A stretch of DNA of 64,000 bases from Bacillus pseudomycoides (lineage in GTDB: Bacteria > Bacillota > Bacilli > Bacillales > Bacillaceae_G): NCBI RefSeq assembly GCF_022811845.1, contig NZ_CP064266.1:2418001-2482000 (forward strand), in the 5' to 3' direction. Positions 8,963-17,325 of the stretch are shown here, in pieces (positions within the stretch are counted from its first letter, which is position 1; the number at the start of each line of letters is the position of its first letter). The position numbers were made by a program, and so were the translations under genes. Below the pieces are notes generated by a model. That model ran no database searches, was not told the origin of the DNA, and was given only the letters and a program-made list of their open reading frames with translations.

Positions 8963-9289
8963 GCACTCTCCTTTTTAGTTGTCATGTATATATGAGATTT
9001 ATATTATATCTTTTTATACAACGAAGGAACATGGTGTAAATAAAAAAAGCACGTTAACGTTAGTGTAAGAAAAATCCCCTCTTTGAAAACATGCTCGTTC
9101 ATATCCTAAGGATTTTCCCGCGTATACCTTATTTTCCAAAATACATAACATCTTCAATACATGTATATAATTTACTAATGTTATATTCTATCTCCTTTCT
9201 CTTTGTTTTTATTCGACATAATGTGAAAAAAAGTTGTAATTCAATCTGTTATAGTTGCTTCGGAAATCTTATATTTTGGGAGGTTTAGG
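8963..9289. promoter_or_regulatory. Divergent intergenic region
   Basis: 327 bases between the oxidoreductase operon and the coiled-coil membrane protein. A short palindrome ACGTTAACGT (about 9052-9061) could be an operator. GGGAGG lies 9 nt before ATG 9290. No other motif stands out. Confidence 0.35.
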
Positions 9290-9958
9290 ATGAATAAAAA
9301 ACTGATTTTCGGTTTGCTAGGTGTTGTGATTGTATTTATTATTGGCATTTGTAGTATCTTTATCTTTACTACGACAGAAAACTCAACAACAAGTAGCAAA
9401 AATACGTATACGGAAGCAGAGTATAATAAATTAGTAGATGAGCATTTTAGAGAGAAGGAAAAATTAAAAGAGGATATTTCTGTATTAGAATCAGAAAATA
9501 AAGTTCTTGATGCAGAAGTGAAAAAATTAAAAGAGGAATTGGCGAAGAAAGAACAAGCAAATGTCCAAGCTCCGGCGACTCAAACTGCAAAGCAAGAACA
9601 ACCTAAGAAAGAAGAGTCAAAACAAGAAGTGCAGCAACCAGAAAAGAAAGAAGAACCTAACAAGGAACCACAACAAGCTACAGGTGCTTTCACAAATCCG
9701 ATGAAAAGTATTGATAAAACCGGTGCTATGAATAAAGTGAAAGAAAAAGCGAAACAAGATTTTCCTAATGATTACATGACGCAGAACTTCGTTGCTGATG
9801 AACAATCTAAAGCTTTCGATTTCTTACATGGTGTTGAAATTAAATCACAAGAGGAATTAAATGTTATGAAAAAAGCATTAGGTGATTTTCCTAACGATTT
9901 CATGACTGCTAAGTTTGTGTACGAGGAACAAATGAAGGCAAAGAGTAAACAGGAATAA
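9290..9958 (+). CDS. Membrane-anchored coiled-coil protein with DFPND repeats
   Basis: 222 residues. One membrane helix (about 5-27) is followed by a charged coiled coil (about 45-90, KEDISVLESENKVLDAEV-type heptads) and a Lys/Glu/Gln/Pro-rich linker (about 90-135). The C-terminal 80 residues hold two copies of a roughly 40-residue motif: KAKQDFPNDYMTQNFVADEQ and KALGDFPNDFMTAKFVYEEQ. The layout fits a single-pass protein displaying a repeat domain outside the cell. I do not recognise the repeat. It is monocistronic. Confidence 0.75.
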   Translation: MNKKLIFGLLGVVIVFIIGICSIFIFTTTENSTTSSKNTYTEAEYNKLVDEHFREKEKLKEDISVLESENKVLDAEVKKLKEELAKKEQANVQAPATQTAKQEQPKKEESKQEVQQPEKKEEPNKEPQQATGAFTNPMKSIDKTGAMNKVKEKAKQDFPNDYMTQNFVADEQSKAFDFLHGVEIKSQEELNVMKKALGDFPNDFMTAKFVYEEQMKAKSKQE

Positions 9959-10099
9959 GATACATTTTGGATGAAATTCCGATGTGAAGGGCACCTGAAA
10001 GGAGTGTCTTTTCTATTTTGTGAAAATCACTATATAAATATAAAAATTGCAAGAGGTTTATAACGGATCTTATTTTCTTAAGGTAACAGTCAAAGGGGT

Positions 10100-10145
10100 G
10101 GCTATATACGTTTAGGTTACCCGAAACGTATATAGCCAATTTCTT
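10100..10145 (+). terminator. Terminator hairpin
   Basis: GGCTATATACGTTT (10100-10113) pairs perfectly with AAACGTATATAGCC (10124-10137), followed on the plus strand by a T-rich run. It separates the convergent coiled-coil and S66 genes. Confidence 0.7.
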
Positions 10146-10147
10146 TT

Positions 10148-11191
10148 CTATTGCACCCCACTCTCCAAAATCGAAAATGTCTTTCTTTCACAATCAATCT
10201 CTGCCATCACGCCATAAGGCAAAATAAACTTAGGTTCGGTATGACCAAAATTTAAGTTATAAAGAATCGGTAAATCTTCTAAGCTATATTCTTTCATAAC
10301 CGTTACAATTTCTTGTTTATATTCTTCATAATACTTCTCGTCTTTCGGTTTGCCGAAAATGATTCCGTTTGTTTTTTGTAAAATGCCTTGCGCCGCATAA
10401 TTTCGTAACCAATATCTTATATAAGTTGGATCTGGCTTGTCTTCAGATGTTTCAAAGAACAGGATGCTGTTTTCCCAATATTGTTTCTCAGGCCAAATCT
10501 CTGTTCCTTTTGCGAACTCCAGTACTTCTATACAACCTCCGATTAAACGGCCTTTTCTGATACCCGAGCCTTGAAGTAGTTCATATCCAGTATTTTGCTG
10601 CATGGTGCGACGTGTATTTTTGTTCGATTCAATCCACAGTAAGCGTTCACTCGTCCATTCTGTAGCTGGCCCAATTTCACCAATCGTCTCATTTGAAAAG
10701 AGCGTTCGATTTACCATTTCAATTGTATATGGATGCATTTCAACGTTTTCAGCAAAATCGGTTAAAATGGCTGGGCTGTAAAAAGAAGAAATGCCTGCTT
10801 TATGACAAAATAAATGTGGAATGGTCACATCAGAGTAACCCATAAAAACTTTTGGATTTTCACGAATAACGTCAAAATCAATATAAGGAAGTAAGCGAAT
10901 GCTATCTGATCCGCCAATATTCGCAATGATTCCTTTAATACTTTCGTCTTGAAATGCTGTCATTAAATCTATCGCACGGGCTTGTGGATTCTCGTAAATA
11001 TACGCTGAGCCTTTCAAACTATTTGGCATAGGTACAACCACAAGACCAAACACTTCTTCTAATCTCTTTACCCCTTGCTCATAACGCCACCCTAGTTCCG
11101 GATCGCCTGCGCCTCCCCATGAAGGACTAATTGTTGCGACGCGATCACCTGGTTGTAATCTCTTTGGTTTTCGTAACACCGTAACTCCCAC
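10148..11191 (-). CDS. S66 family peptidase (MccF/LD-carboxypeptidase-like)
   Basis: 347 residues. S66 features in order: LQPGDRVATISPS near the N-terminus, the nucleophile in FMGYSD (Ser at about 120), RLIGGCIEVLE (about 215-225), a conserved Glu in LFFETSED (about 248) and the catalytic His in FGHTEPKF (about 317). S66 enzymes either trim murein tetrapeptides (LdcA) or cleave microcin C-type aminoacyl nucleotides and confer immunity (MccF). The length and the WIESNKNTRR insertion fit MccF-like members better. It has no signal peptide, so it is cytoplasmic. It is a single-gene unit. Confidence 0.85.
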   Translation of the reverse strand: MGVTVLRKPKRLQPGDRVATISPSWGGAGDPELGWRYEQGVKRLEEVFGLVVVPMPNSLKGSAYIYENPQARAIDLMTAFQDESIKGIIANIGGSDSIRLLPYIDFDVIRENPKVFMGYSDVTIPHLFCHKAGISSFYSPAILTDFAENVEMHPYTIEMVNRTLFSNETIGEIGPATEWTSERLLWIESNKNTRRTMQQNTGYELLQGSGIRKGRLIGGCIEVLEFAKGTEIWPEKQYWENSILFFETSEDKPDPTYIRYWLRNYAAQGILQKTNGIIFGKPKDEKYYEEYKQEIVTVMKEYSLEDLPILYNLNFGHTEPKFILPYGVMAEIDCERKTFSILESGVQ

Positions 11192-11339
11192 CCTTAATCA
11201 TTCGATTCACTATATGATTCGTATAGTTGAAAAATATAGTATATGACTTTTTCTACATGATTAAAAAATTCCCTGCTATTATTCAAGAACATGACCCATT
11301 TGCTGACTAAGAATAACCGGAAGTCCATCTTTATTGAGG

Positions 11340-11442
11340 TGAAATATGTCGGCTCATTCTTTTTATCATATAATTTACCTACATAAGGCATACAAAGAGC
11401 TATTAATAACGAACGTGGTAACATTACAAGCCCTGATATGAA
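11340..11442 (-). pseudogene. MFS transporter fragment (second copy)
   Basis: The minus strand reads FISGLVMLPRSLLIALCMP then YVGKLYDKK, a conserved loop of DHA2-type efflux pumps, with unrelated sequence beyond. It belongs to the duplicated block shared with 5510-5928. Confidence 0.55.
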
Positions 11443-11447
11443 AAAAT

Positions 11448-11486
11448 AAAAAAGGAAGAGATTTATAAAAATTCTCTTCCTTTTTT
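11448..11486. terminator. Rho-independent terminator
   Basis: AAAAAAGGAAGAGA (11448-11461) pairs with TCTCTTCCTTTTTT (11473-11486), identical to the hairpin at 5604-5642. Confidence 0.8.
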
Positions 11487-11583
11487 ATTTACGTGAAATT
11501 TCATGTTCATTAGCTGTTTAGTTCATCGAAAAATGCTGTAGAATTTACCTATACTATTGTAACAGCATAAAACAGGGTTTTAA

Positions 11584-11638
11584 GATGCAATATTGCATAT
11601 AGAAATGTATTGATATAAATGTAAGCGCTTACTATAAT
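11584..11638 (+). promoter_or_regulatory. PlcR box, cre-like site and promoter of the peptide array
   Basis: GATGCAATATTGCATA (11584-11599), 10 nt, TTGATA (11610-11615), 17 nt, TATAAT (11633-11638). TGTAAGCGCTTACT (11620-11633) fills the spacer. Only this one promoter is visible for all five peptide genes, so they are probably one transcript. Confidence 0.7.
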
Positions 11639-11691
11639 AAGAGTATAAAGATTTACCACATCTTAATACTCAAAAAAGAGGAGGAAATAAT

Positions 11692-11772
11692 ATGACAATC
11701 GCAATGGCAGTTTTATCATTTTTAGGTGGAGTACTTCCATTAGTAGCAGAACTTTTAAAAGCAGTAATGTAA
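11692..11772 (+). CDS. 26-residue amphipathic peptide (copy 2, array unit 1)
   Basis: MTIAMAVLSF start and LVAELLKAVM end. It is the only copy with Ser at position 9 instead of Lys, which lowers its charge. GAGGAGG ribosome binding site, no leader sequence. First gene of the array. Confidence 0.8.
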   Translation: MTIAMAVLSFLGGVLPLVAELLKAVM

Positions 11773-11839
11773 GTTCATTATTCCGCAATTATTTATAAAA
11801 ATTATCATACCTTAATACGAAAAAAGAGGAGGAAATAAT

Positions 11840-11920
11840 ATGACAATCGCAATGGCAGTTTTAAAATTTTTAGGTGGAGTACTTCCATTAGTTCAAGAAC
11901 TTTTAAAAGCAGTAATGTAA
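11840..11920 (+). CDS. 26-residue amphipathic peptide (copy 3, array unit 2)
   Basis: MTIAMAVLKF start, LVQELLKAVM end. It lies 148 nt after the previous ATG. The spacer between genes is repeated almost exactly between all units and includes the GAGGAGG ribosome binding site. Confidence 0.8.
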   Translation: MTIAMAVLKFLGGVLPLVQELLKAVM

Positions 11921-11987
11921 GTTCATTATTCCGCAATTATTTATAAAAATTATCATACCTTAATACGAAAAAAGAGGAGGAAATAAT

Positions 11988-12068
11988 ATGACGATCGCAA
12001 TGACAGTTTTAAAATTTTTAGGTGGAGTACTTCCATTAGTAGCAGAACTTTTAAAAGCAGTAATGTAA
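11988..12068 (+). CDS. 26-residue amphipathic peptide (copy 4, array unit 3)
   Basis: MTIAMTVLKF start with Thr in place of Ala at position 6, LVAELLKAVM end. The unit spacing is 148 nt. The third codon is a synonymous or near-synonymous change (acgatc), consistent with selection on the protein. Confidence 0.8.
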   Translation: MTIAMTVLKFLGGVLPLVAELLKAVM

Positions 12069-12136
12069 GTTCATTATTCCGCAATTATTTATAAAAATTA
12101 TCATACTTTAATACGAAAAAAGAGGAGGGAAATAAT

Positions 12137-12217
12137 ATGACAATCGCAATGGCAGTTTTAAAATTTTTAGGTGGAATCATTCCATTTGTACAAGAACTTT
12201 TAAAAGCAGTAATGTAA
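12137..12217 (+). CDS. 26-residue amphipathic peptide (copy 5, array unit 4)
   Basis: MTIAMAVLKF, LGGIIPF, VQELLKAVM. It belongs to the IIPFVQ subtype shared with unit 5 and the copy at 44424-44504. The unit spacing is 149 nt, with one extra G in the ribosome binding site (GAGGAGGG). Confidence 0.8.
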   Translation: MTIAMAVLKFLGGIIPFVQELLKAVM

Positions 12218-12285
12218 GTTCATTATTCCGCAATTATTTATAAAAATTATCATACCTTAATACGAAAAAAGAGGAGGGAAATAAT

Positions 12286-12366
12286 ATGACAATCGCAATG
12301 GCAGTTTTAAAATTTTTAGGTGGAATCATTCCATTTGTACAAGAACTTTTAAAAGCAGTAATGTAA
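12286..12366 (+). CDS. 26-residue amphipathic peptide (copy 6, array unit 5)
   Basis: Identical in protein sequence to unit 4, which points to a recent unit duplication. Last gene of the array. The shared palindrome follows 38 nt later. Confidence 0.8.
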   Translation: MTIAMAVLKFLGGIIPFVQELLKAVM

Positions 12367-12403
12367 GTTCATTATTCCGCAATTATTTATAAAAATTATC
12401 ATG

Positions 12404-12448
12404 CAAATGATCTGTATATCAAAGATGAATTGATGTGCAGATCATTTG
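12404..12448 (+). repeat. Conserved palindrome after the peptide array
   Basis: CAAATGATCTGTATATCAA (12404-12422) pairs with TTGATGTGCAGATCATTTG (12430-12448), a 19-bp stem with two wobble positions. The same palindrome follows the peptide genes at 44342-44386 and 63066-63118. No T-run follows directly, so it is more than a plain terminator. It could protect mRNA 3' ends or bind a protein. Confidence 0.75.
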
Positions 12449-12464
12449 TGTGAGTCTAACTAGT

Positions 12465-12505
12465 AAAAAAGGCTTATTTTCCCTCACAAGGATTAAGTCT
12501 TTTTT
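12465..12505 (+). terminator. Terminator of the peptide array
   Basis: AAAAAAGGCTTA and TTAAGTCTTTTTT form the stem, ending in a T-run. Confidence 0.65.
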
Positions 12506-12774
12506 ATTATTTCTTGTGAAAAATCTACAAGTTTACTTTTTCTCAAAATACTCGGTCAGAATCACAGCGCACTAAATATATTTACGAATTATATTTACCT
12601 ATACTTATATTTTTACTAATTTATTATTTTAACCGAGAAGACCCCCTCCTCTAAACGAAGTGAAGGTGGGGGATGAATCGGTTTTTTCTTTTTAAAGAAA
12701 ACTTCTCTTTTTTGTAGAACGTATGTTTGTTTTGTTGTATAATGATCTTATCAAATAAAATGAGGTGAAAACAG

Positions 12775-14445
12775 GTGAAGAAAGCGTATTTTTCGAAACG
12801 GATCTATAAGACAGATTTACCCCATGAGATGGTAGATGCAGTCACACAGACAATCGAAACATTTAATCGGGCGAAACGATTTGCATTTCAAACGATTGTT
12901 CGGGAAAAACGTTGGAACCGTAAGATGCATGCGGATAGTCTTCATCTTGTTCTCAAGCGGAACTATCAATTGAATGATTACTATGCAAACAGTGCGGTGC
13001 GAGAAGCAAGGGCGTTGTTTACAGGTTTAATAGAGTTACAAAAAATATATGAGAAACAAACACAAGAGAAGCTAAAGAAACTCAAGGAAAAGTTGAAACA
13101 AGAACGGACAAAACTGACAAACCTTCGTAAAATCAAACAAAGTTGTGTGAAAGGAAAGCTGACGTTTCCGAAAAACGCCCGCTTCGCGAAGCACAACAAC
13201 CTCATCTCCTTATCTGGTAAAAAAGACACCCTAATTTGGCTGAGTGAATATCTGTTTGAGCACCAATACGTAGATGTTCAAATCAAAAGGATTCAGGCAA
13301 AAATCGGCCTTTTAACCCATAGACAATACTGTTTGACTCAGAAACTTACATCATATAAAACGCATATTCCAAGCGCAGTATTTGGAAGCAAAAAACTGTT
13401 TCGCTCTCAATTTACAATCGATGAGTTTGTACGGAACCATGACAAATGGAAAACATTATTTTCTTGTGCTCGAAATAAACAACTGATACTATCTGGCCGT
13501 AAAGATGCCAAACATGGGAATTTTGTGTTTCAGTATGTGCTAGAGACAAAAGAATTATGGATGACGACAAGTTCCGGGAAAACAGTTCAATTTCCATCTG
13601 TTACGTTTCCGTATGGACAAGAAATGATTGAAGAAGTAATCACAACCCAATTACAGTGTGAGCATAAGAAAAAACAGGGCAAACCGATTACGTGGTCTGT
13701 GGAAGACTATGGTTCGTATTATATTTTGTAATGTTTAGTCGATGTACCGGAAAATCTACACACGAATTACAGTACATCAGCTGGTGTCATTGGTGTAGAT
13801 TGCAATCTCGAGCATTTTGTGTGGGCAAATGTAACAAAGGATGGAAATTATAAAGGAAGTGGTTCCCTCCATTTTTTGATTCTAGGTAAATCCACCGGAC
13901 AAATCACAAAGATCATCGAAGCGGAAGCCATTCGCTTAGTGGACTTAGCGGAGCGGTATAACAAGCTGATTGTCATCGAGAAGTTAGATACAACCCAATC
14001 GAAAACAGGGGATCGTTACGGAAATAAGCGAGCGAATCGAATGAAGAGTATGTTTGCGCATGAGAAGATGACAAGTGCGATTCTCAGTCGTGCAGATAAA
14101 AGGGGGGTGGCTGTCTTTCAAGTCAATCCAGCTTACACTTCGATTGCAGGAAAAATGAAGTATATGCGAAAATTCGGTATCTCTATTCATCAATCCGCAG
14201 CTTTTACGATTGGACGCCGCGGGTTAGGATATAAAGAAAAAGTACCTGGGGTTCTGCAGGCGTATATTCCAAATAAAGATGCACATCACTGGAGCCATTT
14301 GCATCAATTAAACAATCGATTGGATATTCGCACACATCATTTCTATCAGCTATACGATGTGAATTTGCCGAAAGAAGTCTTACAAATCGAGCGATTAGAC
14401 TTAATTGAAAGTGAAAAGAAAAAGCTAACAAAATTATTTGCATAA
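12775..14445 (+). pseudogene. tnpB: TnpB-like RNA-guided nuclease gene with in-frame stop
   Basis: Two open stretches (12775-13731 and on to 14445) are in the same frame, separated only by TAA at 13729-13731. Reading on gives CLVDVPENLHTNY then SAGVIGVDCNLEHF, so the protein would be about 556 residues. RuvC motifs are visible after the stop: first Asp in IGVDCNL, Glu in LIVIEKLD. The segment aligned with the third motif (usually DVNAA) reads IHQSAAFTIGRRGL, with His where Asp is expected. The N-terminal half has the long Lys-rich helical part of TnpB. No zinc ribbon is obvious. It is probably inactivated by the nonsense codon, unless the stop is read through. A second product starting at an internal codon after the stop would hold only the RuvC half. 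Confidence 0.75.
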
Positions 14446-14735
14446 AGAAAAAAGAACATCTTGTCCCAGTCTCTTACGCTTATTACCAGAGCAGATAACA
14501 AGTCTAGGAACTGGATGCATGACAAGGTGTTCTACGCCTCGATATAAGAGGAAAGTAGATGTACCTGTTTTGTTTTCCTCGGAAGGTAGAATAGGTCGTC
14601 CGTTTTACAAAAGGACACTACCGAATTTCTATATCGTTGTACCCTCTTTGTTGAACGAGGGGAACTGTTTTTGCCCTAGCAGAAGCAGGAGAATCCTCCA
14701 CCTCAAGCTCGTGGAGAGGTAGGTGGGGGTAGTTC
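14446..14735 (+). ncRNA. Candidate omega RNA (tnpB 3' region and right end)
   Basis: The region between the tnpB stop and the right end of the element is non-coding and rich in hairpins (for example ACCCTCTTTG...CGAGGGG and CCTCCAC...GTGGAGG). In TnpB systems the guide RNA is transcribed from exactly this place, with the guide starting just past the right end (here about 14736, into tatgatatagatg). This is inferred from position and structure only. Confidence 0.4.
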
Positions 14736-15153
14736 AATATGATATAGATGTTGATTTGAGGTTATTTATATGAAATGAAAAGAGGTTTTTGTGAGGGGAT
14801 AAAAACGGAATAAACCGTCCTGTTTTTAATTCACATAATTTTCAACATTAAAACCTTCAAATGTTAATATTTGTTATATAATAAACCTATCAAGCATCAT
14901 CCCCATGTTTTTGTAATATGCTTAGTAAGATAGTTTGTGTTACCTTTTTGTCACCTTACCCTAAAAAGAACTTGTAGTGATTCCTACAAGTTCTTTTTGT
15001 TTTTCTGGTTTTCGACGTACAATGAGTTGCAGAAATTATTCGCAGTTGCATAACATTTTATGATTTTTAACTGTACCCTCTCGATTTAAAAAAACTTTGC
15101 AACAGAACCGCTATTATGCTAGAGGGGGAGAATTCAATTGTTTGTCTTTTTTC
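14736..15153. other. Intergenic region with strong terminator
   Basis: About 420 bases without a gene. AAAAAGAACTTGTAG (14963-14977) and CTACAAGTTCTTTTT (14984-14998) form a perfect 15-bp terminator. Nothing else is recognised. Confidence 0.6.
14963..14998. terminator. Rho-independent terminator
   Basis: Perfect 15-bp stem with a 6-nt loop, A-run before and T-run after, so it works on both strands. It lies too far from any intact plus-strand gene to say which it serves. Confidence 0.8.
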
Positions 15154-15687
15154 TTATTTTTCACCTGGATTATGAAATGGAAAAATATTATGTAATTCAA
15201 GTAAATGTCGCCCTGTACGTTTTACATTCATTGGATTTCCACTCTGCGCTGTATATTCTTCGAGTCTCCAAGACGGTAAGTCTTCTCCTTCATTTGGTAA
15301 ATCATAATCTCCACCACATGGATCAGAGAGGCGATATAACATTTCATTTATAGCGGATCTAGCTATCCAGTACGCAAACAATCCTATCTTTTCAGGCGGA
15401 ATTCCTGCTTGCACCATTTCTTTTATGATTAAATCGTCCGAATCAGGATTCGCTCGTTCCATTGAGCGTTGAACCCAGTTCTCGCTGTTATATAAATACG
15501 TATCTAATGTCTCTTGTAACGGTCTTAATAAGCGAAAGCTAGCAAGAACAGCTTCTTTTCCTTCAATTTCATCTTTCGCCCAATATTCAGGAGACTGCAC
15601 GCCAAATTCTTTTAATATTTGGGTTACAGTTTCTTTCGTAGGCTCCTTTTTCAATTCTTCTAACAGTGAGATTAAATTCTCATTCAT
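15154..15687 (-). CDS. Conserved hypothetical protein, partner of ankyrin protein
   Basis: 177 residues, no signal or membrane helix. Helix-rich N-terminal half (SLLEELKKEPTKETVTQILKE), acidic, with DPCGGDYDLPNEGEDLPSW near residue 125. No domain recognised. It starts 25 nt after the stop of the ankyrin gene on the same strand with an AGGAGG ribosome binding site, so it is co-transcribed with it. The two may form a complex; ankyrin proteins often pair with an enzyme or toxin, but nothing here shows which. Confidence 0.7.
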   Translation of the reverse strand: MNENLISLLEELKKEPTKETVTQILKEFGVQSPEYWAKDEIEGKEAVLASFRLLRPLQETLDTYLYNSENWVQRSMERANPDSDDLIIKEMVQAGIPPEKIGLFAYWIARSAINEMLYRLSDPCGGDYDLPNEGEDLPSWRLEEYTAQSGNPMNVKRTGRHLLELHNIFPFHNPGEK

Positions 15688-15712
15688 ATAGATCCTCCTT
15701 TGTCTATATTTT

Positions 15713-16915
15713 TTACATGTGCGAGCTCAACAAATCGACTATCTCTTCATAGCCAAGTCGCTTGGCAGTTTCAATAGGGGTTTCGATTCGTTTCTCATTA
15801 CCCGGCCTACTGTAAAGGGTGGCTTTCGCATGTAAGTTCGGGTTGTATGTTAGTAGTACGCGTAAAATGTCTGTAAAGCCGTGTTCACATGCGATATGTA
15901 ATGGCGTGACTTTTCCTTGCCCCGTACTATGAATATTTGCTCCATTTTCTAATAATAATGCGACCATCTCTGGTTTATTGCGGTCGCATGCAAGGCTTAG
16001 TGCACTTCTTTTGTATTGTTCTAATAGTTCCATATCAATGCCTTTTTCGATTAAAGCCTTTGCTGCTTCTAAATTGTTATCTTCAACTGCATAGTGCAAG
16101 GCTGAATATTTTCTACTTGTCACTGCGTTTATATTGATAACACGTTCCAAAACATATGTAACAATTTCTGTATTACCAGCGCAACTAATTAAGTGGAGAG
16201 GTGTGACTTTTCCTGTCATGATTTCATTAACATCTTCACCCTTATCGATGAAATACTTAACGGTCTCTGTGTCACCGTTTCTGCATGCAAGAGCAAAAGG
16301 TGTTTCCCCATGATATTTCATCTTCAAATCTGCTCCCGCTTCAACTAGCAATTTCACAATTTCAACATTGCTATTTAAGCAAGCGATGTGAAGAGGTGTC
16401 CTTCGATCAGGCCCTTTTTTATTTAATGTAGAAGGTTTCACATTTACTAATTTTTCTTTCACTGCTTCTAAGTCATTCTTTATACAAGCATAGTTTAATG
16501 TTTTCTTAAAACTTTCAGCCTTAATAGCACGCTCTAGTTGTGATTTACTAAAATCAGAGGCTGGCTCAATGTGATAGCGTGTGTATGCTAGCCAAAGTAA
16601 TGCAGAGCTACACTCTAAAGTAGGATTTAAGTCATCGTGATAATCAACTTCATACGAACCATCTCGTTTGACAGTTAAAACAAACGCGGACCAGCTCGGG
16701 TTCTCGGGGCTGCGCACCTTTGGAATATAATCCATCACTTCATGAGATGGAAGTCCTTCTGAGCCATGCTCAAATACTTGCGCGGATGCATAATGAAAAT
16801 AATTATAGGTTGTAACGACCCCGTTATCAAATGCAAATAGCATTGATTTCTCAGCAATAGGGGGTGTGTGTGTGAATAGAATGTCGACAAGTGTTTGTAT
16901 ATATTTATTTTCCAA
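15713..16915 (-). CDS. Ankyrin repeat protein
   Basis: 400 residues. The N-terminal 135 residues form a globular domain of unknown type (SWSAFVLTVKRDGSYEVDYHDD). From about residue 137 to the end there are seven or eight ankyrin repeats of about 33 residues with TPLHIAC / G(A/D)xN signatures, such as RTPLHIACLNSNVEIVKLL and VTPLHIACEHGFTDILRVL. Cytoplasmic, presumably binding a protein partner. First gene of a two-gene operon with the 177-residue protein downstream. Intact from start to stop. Confidence 0.9.
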   Translation of the reverse strand: MENKYIQTLVDILFTHTPPIAEKSMLFAFDNGVVTTYNYFHYASAQVFEHGSEGLPSHEVMDYIPKVRSPENPSWSAFVLTVKRDGSYEVDYHDDLNPTLECSSALLWLAYTRYHIEPASDFSKSQLERAIKAESFKKTLNYACIKNDLEAVKEKLVNVKPSTLNKKGPDRRTPLHIACLNSNVEIVKLLVEAGADLKMKYHGETPFALACRNGDTETVKYFIDKGEDVNEIMTGKVTPLHLISCAGNTEIVTYVLERVININAVTSRKYSALHYAVEDNNLEAAKALIEKGIDMELLEQYKRSALSLACDRNKPEMVALLLENGANIHSTGQGKVTPLHIACEHGFTDILRVLLTYNPNLHAKATLYSRPGNEKRIETPIETAKRLGYEEIVDLLSSHM

Positions 16916-17325
16916 TTATTTCACCCCTAATAATTCTAATTTCCTAGCAAGCAAATAATAAAATATAAACGACCTTTTCTATTATTCTTAATCTTTACAT
17001 ATATTTTACCATTTTTTCTTCATTTGTCGGTAATGTGTGATACAGATCGTATTGGTGTGTAGAGATTAAAGCTTTTTCTGTAGTGTTTAAAGATTTAATA
17101 CATGGGATCGTATAAAATTGTGTAGGGGCCTTTGGGTGATTCCGACCAGGGGCTATTGTTCATAGACCTCTAATATTGATGTGAGGCACTCTATTCAATT
17201 AGAAAGATGAATTTATTGTCTTTACTAATTTTTCAAGTCCATCAAAAGTAAATAAGTTTGTAGAATTAGTGAAGAAAAAAATTTGATATTTCATTTCAAT
17301 AATGTCTGAGGAGAAGGTGATTATA

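Larger units (their letters stand above)
11355..11772 (+). repeat. Segmental duplication, copy 2
   Basis: Same block as 5510-5928 (MFS fragment, terminator, promoter, first peptide gene). Here it leads into the tandem array of further peptide genes. Confidence 0.85.
11692..12400 (+). repeat. Tandem array of five 148-149 bp peptide-gene units
   Basis: ATGs at 11692, 11840, 11988, 12137 and 12286. Each unit consists of the 81-bp gene plus a spacer beginning GTTCATTATTCCGCAATT and ending with the ribosome binding site. Spacers are almost identical, while the genes differ at a few codons. Confidence 0.9.
12640..14735 (+). mobile_element. IS200/IS605-type element (tnpB-only, IS1341-like)
   Basis: The left end has a subterminal hairpin (CCCCCTCC at 12642-12649 with GGTGGGGG at 12665-12672). 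The right end has hairpins in CCTCCACC...GTGGAGAGG and AGGTGGGGG (about 14694-14731). There are no terminal inverted repeats, as expected for this superfamily. The only gene is TnpB-like and no TnpA (Y1 transposase) is present, so it depends on TnpA in trans. Exact ends cannot be fixed by eye. Confidence 0.7.

Noticed and set aside
11692..12366. CRISPR-like regular repeat spacing
   Set aside because: The repeats are 148-149 bp with coding content and no variable spacers. They are tandem genes, not an array of guides.
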